A model generated the notes under the pieces. The model saw only the letters and a program-made list of their open reading frames with translations. It did no database searches and was not told the origin of the DNA. The position numbers and the translations under genes are program-made. A DNA stretch of 60,422 nt from Hymenopellis radicata (Eukaryota > Basidiomycota > Agaricomycetes > Agaricales > Physalacriaceae), in the NCBI GenBank assembly GCA_015501595.1, contig JADNRX010000330.1:1-60422 (forward strand), written 5' to 3'. Position 1 is the first letter of the stretch; each line of letters opens with the position of its first letter. This document shows positions 57,448-60,422 of the stretch, piece by piece.

Positions 57448-58589
57448 ACACCCAATGCTGTACCTATAACTAGTTTCCTGCCCTTGTAGCAGGGCACCGG
57501 AATACAATTTGGGCTCTATTTAGATTCCATATATTAGAGCCTATAACTAATTTCAGACCACCTACCTGAAATAGGAGGGCCCTCCAGAGCGCCTTCCTAA
57601 TAGGGAGGGCTCACCCGGGGGTGGCCTGCTGCCTGGTCTGGGATCTATAAATAGGTCTGACTGTGCCTCTGGATCTGGCAGGGCTCTACAGAGTCTACTG
57701 ATAGGAAGATTAGATATTGATGAAATGTGGGGAATGTGCCTAGGATTGATGGATCAGCCCCAGGGTGTGTGGGGGTGCCTTCTAGGGCGCATTTTTGATT
57801 AGGTCAGCATTAGGTAGGATGGGGTGGGCATTGATGAATGCTACTATAGGGGATGGGTATTGGGGTGATGAAAACCTTTTTTATAGTTTTTTTGGGCTGG
57901 GAATCCAATGGTGGAAACCATTTTGCGATAGCTTCAAAACTGGAGGAGATATTAGGGGTGCAAAAATGCGCCACACTTCTAATAGGCCTTTGACATAGTC
58001 TATGGCCTTGGGACTTTGATACCTTCTAGAGGTACTATAGAACGATATCTGATATCATTTTCAGGTTATTTCATCGAAGGGTTCAAGAGATATATCAGGA
58101 TGACTGCTCCAGGGCCACCAGGGATATAGCATAGGATCCTGCCACTCTGGGGACCTGAGACTTTGCTACATCATTTATAGTAGTACTAAACCTTTATTTA
58201 TGATATAGAGAGTGTCCCCAACCCAGTAGTCCATGTATAGATAGGTCTCCAATGCTGTCTTAAGCATTTTCGCATTTTGGGTTATTTAGCATAGGGATAC
58301 CTCTCTAAATTGTACTGGACTACCTTTAGACATTCATTTACAACCTTTTTGCCAAAGGAACCATGTCATTTGGTGAAGGGACTAGTGTTCTAGAGGTCAG
58401 TCTTCCTCCTCACCGGAGTTTTGATCAAAATTCCCACGCTCTAGAGGGAGGATCGTCCACTCAATTTAACGTGTCTCACACATGCTACTACCTTCATTTC
58501 TTCTGCAGGACGTGTATATATATTATATATATGATCTCCAGGTGTTAGACCAGTAATTTCTTAAGGTAATCATGTCAGGAACTCGTCCT
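57448..58589 (+). repeat. Left inverted arm of the fold-back element
   Basis: Reverse complement of 58941-60081. The mirror axis is at about 58764/58765 and is constant along the arms, so there are almost no net indels between them. The outer part includes GGAGGGCCCTCCAGAGCGCC-like palindromic text near 57575. Confidence 0.85.
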
Positions 58590-58940
58590 TAGATATGCTG
58601 ACCTACTTGTTCTGCTATAAATTGGACAATACTCTACAACTATTGATAGGAGACATGAAATGCGAGTTGGACCTTGTTATTAGAGTGATATTAGAGGTAT
58701 TAGATCAGTCAGCCAGATAACAGTTATGTACTATAACCTGTTCAGGCATTGAAAGCAGTTATGCAAGAGTTAGTCCACTGCGCATTTTCACTTTCTTACC
58801 TCTCATATGTAGCATATGGGAGATGCCTCTTACTTCATTCAATATGATATATATACATTACAGAATACTTTTTAGGGTGCCCTTTGAAGTAGAACTTGAA
58901 ATATCACTATCTGAAGGTAGCCTAACCTGTCTACAGAGCT

Positions 58941-60081
58941 TAGGACGAGTTCCTGATATGATTACCTGATTAAATTGCTGATCTGACACCTGGAGATCAT
59001 ATGTATAACATATATACACGTCCTACAGAAGGAATGAAGGCAGTAGTATGTGTGAGACACGTTAAATTGAGTGGACGATCCTCCTTCTAGAGCGTGGGAA
59101 TTTTGATCAAAACTCCGGTGAGGAGGAAGACTGACCTCTAGAACACTGGTCCCTTCACCAAATGACATGGTTCCTTTGGCAAAAAGGTTGTAAATGAATG
59201 TCTAAAGGTAGTCCAGTACAATTTAGAGAGGTATCCCTATGCTAAATAACCCAAAATGCGAAAATGCTTAAGACAGCATTGGAGACCTATCTATACATGG
59301 ACTACTGGGTTGGGGACACTCTCTATATCATAAATAAAGGTTTAGTACTACTATAAATGATGTAGCAAAGTCTCAGGTCCCCAGAGTGGCAGGATCCTAT
59401 GCTATATCCCTGGTGGCCCTGGAGCAGTCATCCTGATATATCTCTTGAACCCTTCGATGAAATAACCTGAAAATGATATCAGATATCGTTCTATAGTACC
59501 TCTAGAAGGTATCAAAGTCCCAAGGCCATAGACTATGTCAAAGGCCTATTAGAAGTGTGGCGCATTTTTGCACCCCTAATATCTCCTCCAGTTTTGAAGC
59601 TATCGCAAAATGGTTTCCACCATTGGATTCCCAGCCCAAAAAACTATAAAAAAGGTTTTCATCACCCTAATACCCATCCCCTATAGTAGCATTCATCAAT
59701 GCCCACCCCATCCTACCTAATGCTGACCTAATCAAAAATGCGCCCTAGAAGGCACCCCCACACACCCTGGGGCTGATCCATCAATCCTAGGCACATTCCC
59801 CACATTTCATCAATATCTAATCTCCCTATCAGTAGACCCTGTAGAGCCCTGCCAGATCCAGAGGCACAGTCAGACCTATTTATAGATCCCAGACCAGGCA
59901 GCAGGCCACCCCGGGTGAGCCCTCCCTATTAGGAAGGCGCTCTGGAGGGCCCTCCTATTTCAGGTAGGTGGTCTGAAATTAGTTATAGGCTCTAATATAT
60001 GGAATCTAAATAGAGCCCAAATTGTATTCCGGTGCCCTGCTACAAGGGCAGGAAACTAGTTATAGGTACAGCATTGGGTGT
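58941..60081 (-). repeat. Right inverted arm of the fold-back element
   Basis: Mirror image of the left arm, ending GGGTGT at 60081 next to the GCCTT target duplication. The inner end (58941-58980) matches the left arm less well, with several substitutions. Confidence 0.85.
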
Positions 60082-60422
60082 GCCTTATAACGATCGGGAA
60101 TGTTCTCCATCCCATGAGGGTCCGTCATTTGTTCCAAAGATGTCACGAAGTCTCGTGTATTCACCTCGGCGACCGTAGACAACAAACGAAACATGTCGAG
60201 AACCTCGAATGTGGCGCAAGTGCTAGGATCGGTGCTCGTCGCAGGATACCATCCGTTTCTCATTAGCTCGTCCACATTGCTGAGGTCCTCACCCACGCGA
60301 CATCCGCATGATTGAACCTGTAGTTCGTGAATTCCGTTGACATGGATAATAGTCATTTTGCGTGTAGGTGGGATGAACACACGGCGCGCCCATGTGACCT
60401 AGTTGAAATACGCTCCCATACT

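Larger units (their letters stand above)
57448..60081. mobile_element. Fold-back (long-TIR) transposon, 2634 bp, inserted in the KDZ gene
   Basis: The left end is ACACCCAATGCTGTACC and the right end GGTACAGCATTGGGTGT. The arms 57448-58589 and 58941-60081 are inverted copies of each other, about 1.14 kb and almost identical over the outer kilobase, diverging toward the centre. A roughly 350-bp loop separates them. The 5-bp target duplication GCCTT flanks the element (57443-57447 and 60082-60086). The only open frame shared by both arms is 61-68 aa (MSFGEGTSVLEVSL..) and has no recognised domain. No transposase is encoded. The superfamily is not determined, because a 5-bp duplication with ACACCC ends does not match a type I can name with confidence. 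Confidence 0.88.
55165..60398 (-). pseudogene. KDZ-family transposase (split by insertion, several frameshifts)
   Basis: Read on the minus strand, an exon starts at 60398 after a CAACTAG acceptor; earlier exons lie beyond the window. It contains ARRVFIPP, NGIHELQVQSCGC and RNGWYPATSTDPSTCATFEV. After the 2634-bp insert it continues at 57447 as AFGRMSRQWAFLGRL. Introns: 57265-57215, 57051-57003, 56853-56803, 56407-56357 and 56037-55990 (48-51 nt). Candidate catalytic acids are D in MDANFRLK (57186-57184), D in TYDIACQ (56729-56727) and E in TDGEGPER (56540-56538). Also seen are CVCARHE, GDLQKGER and MDYIFWG. Frameshifts near 55910 and 55750 precede the terminal part (TGQGATTRAK, NRMSWIW). The downstream arginine-rich KDZ end is missing. 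A DDE-type transposase remnant. Confidence 0.85.

Noticed and set aside
57448..60081. Pair of LTRs of a retrotransposon
   Set aside because: The repeats are inverted, not direct. No primer-binding site or polyprotein lies between them, and the ends are ACACCC..GGGTGT rather than TG..CA.
1..60422. CRISPR arrays, rRNA genes or bacterial operons
   Set aside because: No regularly spaced repeats, rRNA-like sequence or ribosome-binding-site-led gene strings. Spliceosomal introns show eukaryotic nuclear DNA.

Overview
This window looks like nuclear DNA of a basidiomycete fungus, probably an agaricomycete. The evidence is very short GT..AG introns (about 46-60 nt), a DUF6534-type seven-helix membrane protein, a KDZ-type transposase, and a PIF1-helicase (Helitron) polyprotein. 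No complete core housekeeping gene was recognised. It reads as a gene-poor, rearranged accessory region dominated by duplicated, inverted, truncated and decaying gene copies and transposon remnants. No database search was possible, so family names rest on motif recognition.

Layout, 1-25 kb: a mosaic of repeated modules. A small three-helix membrane-protein family (here 'SM3') occurs five times. Copies at 5277-5980 and 17713-18404 look intact, copies at 522-1143 and 32779-32128(-) are frameshifted, and the copy at 13538 has lost everything after exon 1 and is fused in frame to the last four exons of an unrelated gene. The parent of those exons is an intact six-exon gene at 7844-10706 (848 aa, function unknown), which also has a decayed copy near 2862-3567. 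A 17-exon DUF6534-like gene (21903-23843, 370 aa) is intact and has two broken fragments at 35 and 44 kb. A pair of inverted paralogues of unknown function lies at 24743-25378(+) and 31835-31155(-). A large inverted duplication links 11.1-13.6 kb with 32.7-35.06 kb, and a smaller one links 14.5-14.9 kb with 43.9-44.2 kb.

Layout, 25-49.6 kb: mostly relics of intron-containing genes (one F-box/LRR-like) and duplicated fragments. Two related Tc1/mariner-type MITEs (40730-40984, 48815-49058) have TA target duplications and a central GC-rich hairpin. At 16357-17536 a 1.18-kb non-autonomous DNA transposon with a 7-bp target duplication sits in the leader of one SM3 copy.

Layout, 49.6-60.4 kb: a nested transposon cluster. 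A sharply bounded A+T-rich block (49645-54714, minus strand) carries a 5'-truncated Helitron polyprotein: the Rep tyrosine region, a PIF1 helicase, and a C-terminal cysteine-protease-like domain. It is broken by one stop and two frameshifts. Next is a KDZ transposase pseudogene (about 60398 to 55165, minus) split by a 2634-bp fold-back element (57448-60081) with 1.14-kb inverted arms and a 5-bp target duplication. Removing that insert rejoins the KDZ frame exactly.

The genes do not form an obvious pathway. What unites the window is duplication, exon shuffling and nested transposition.
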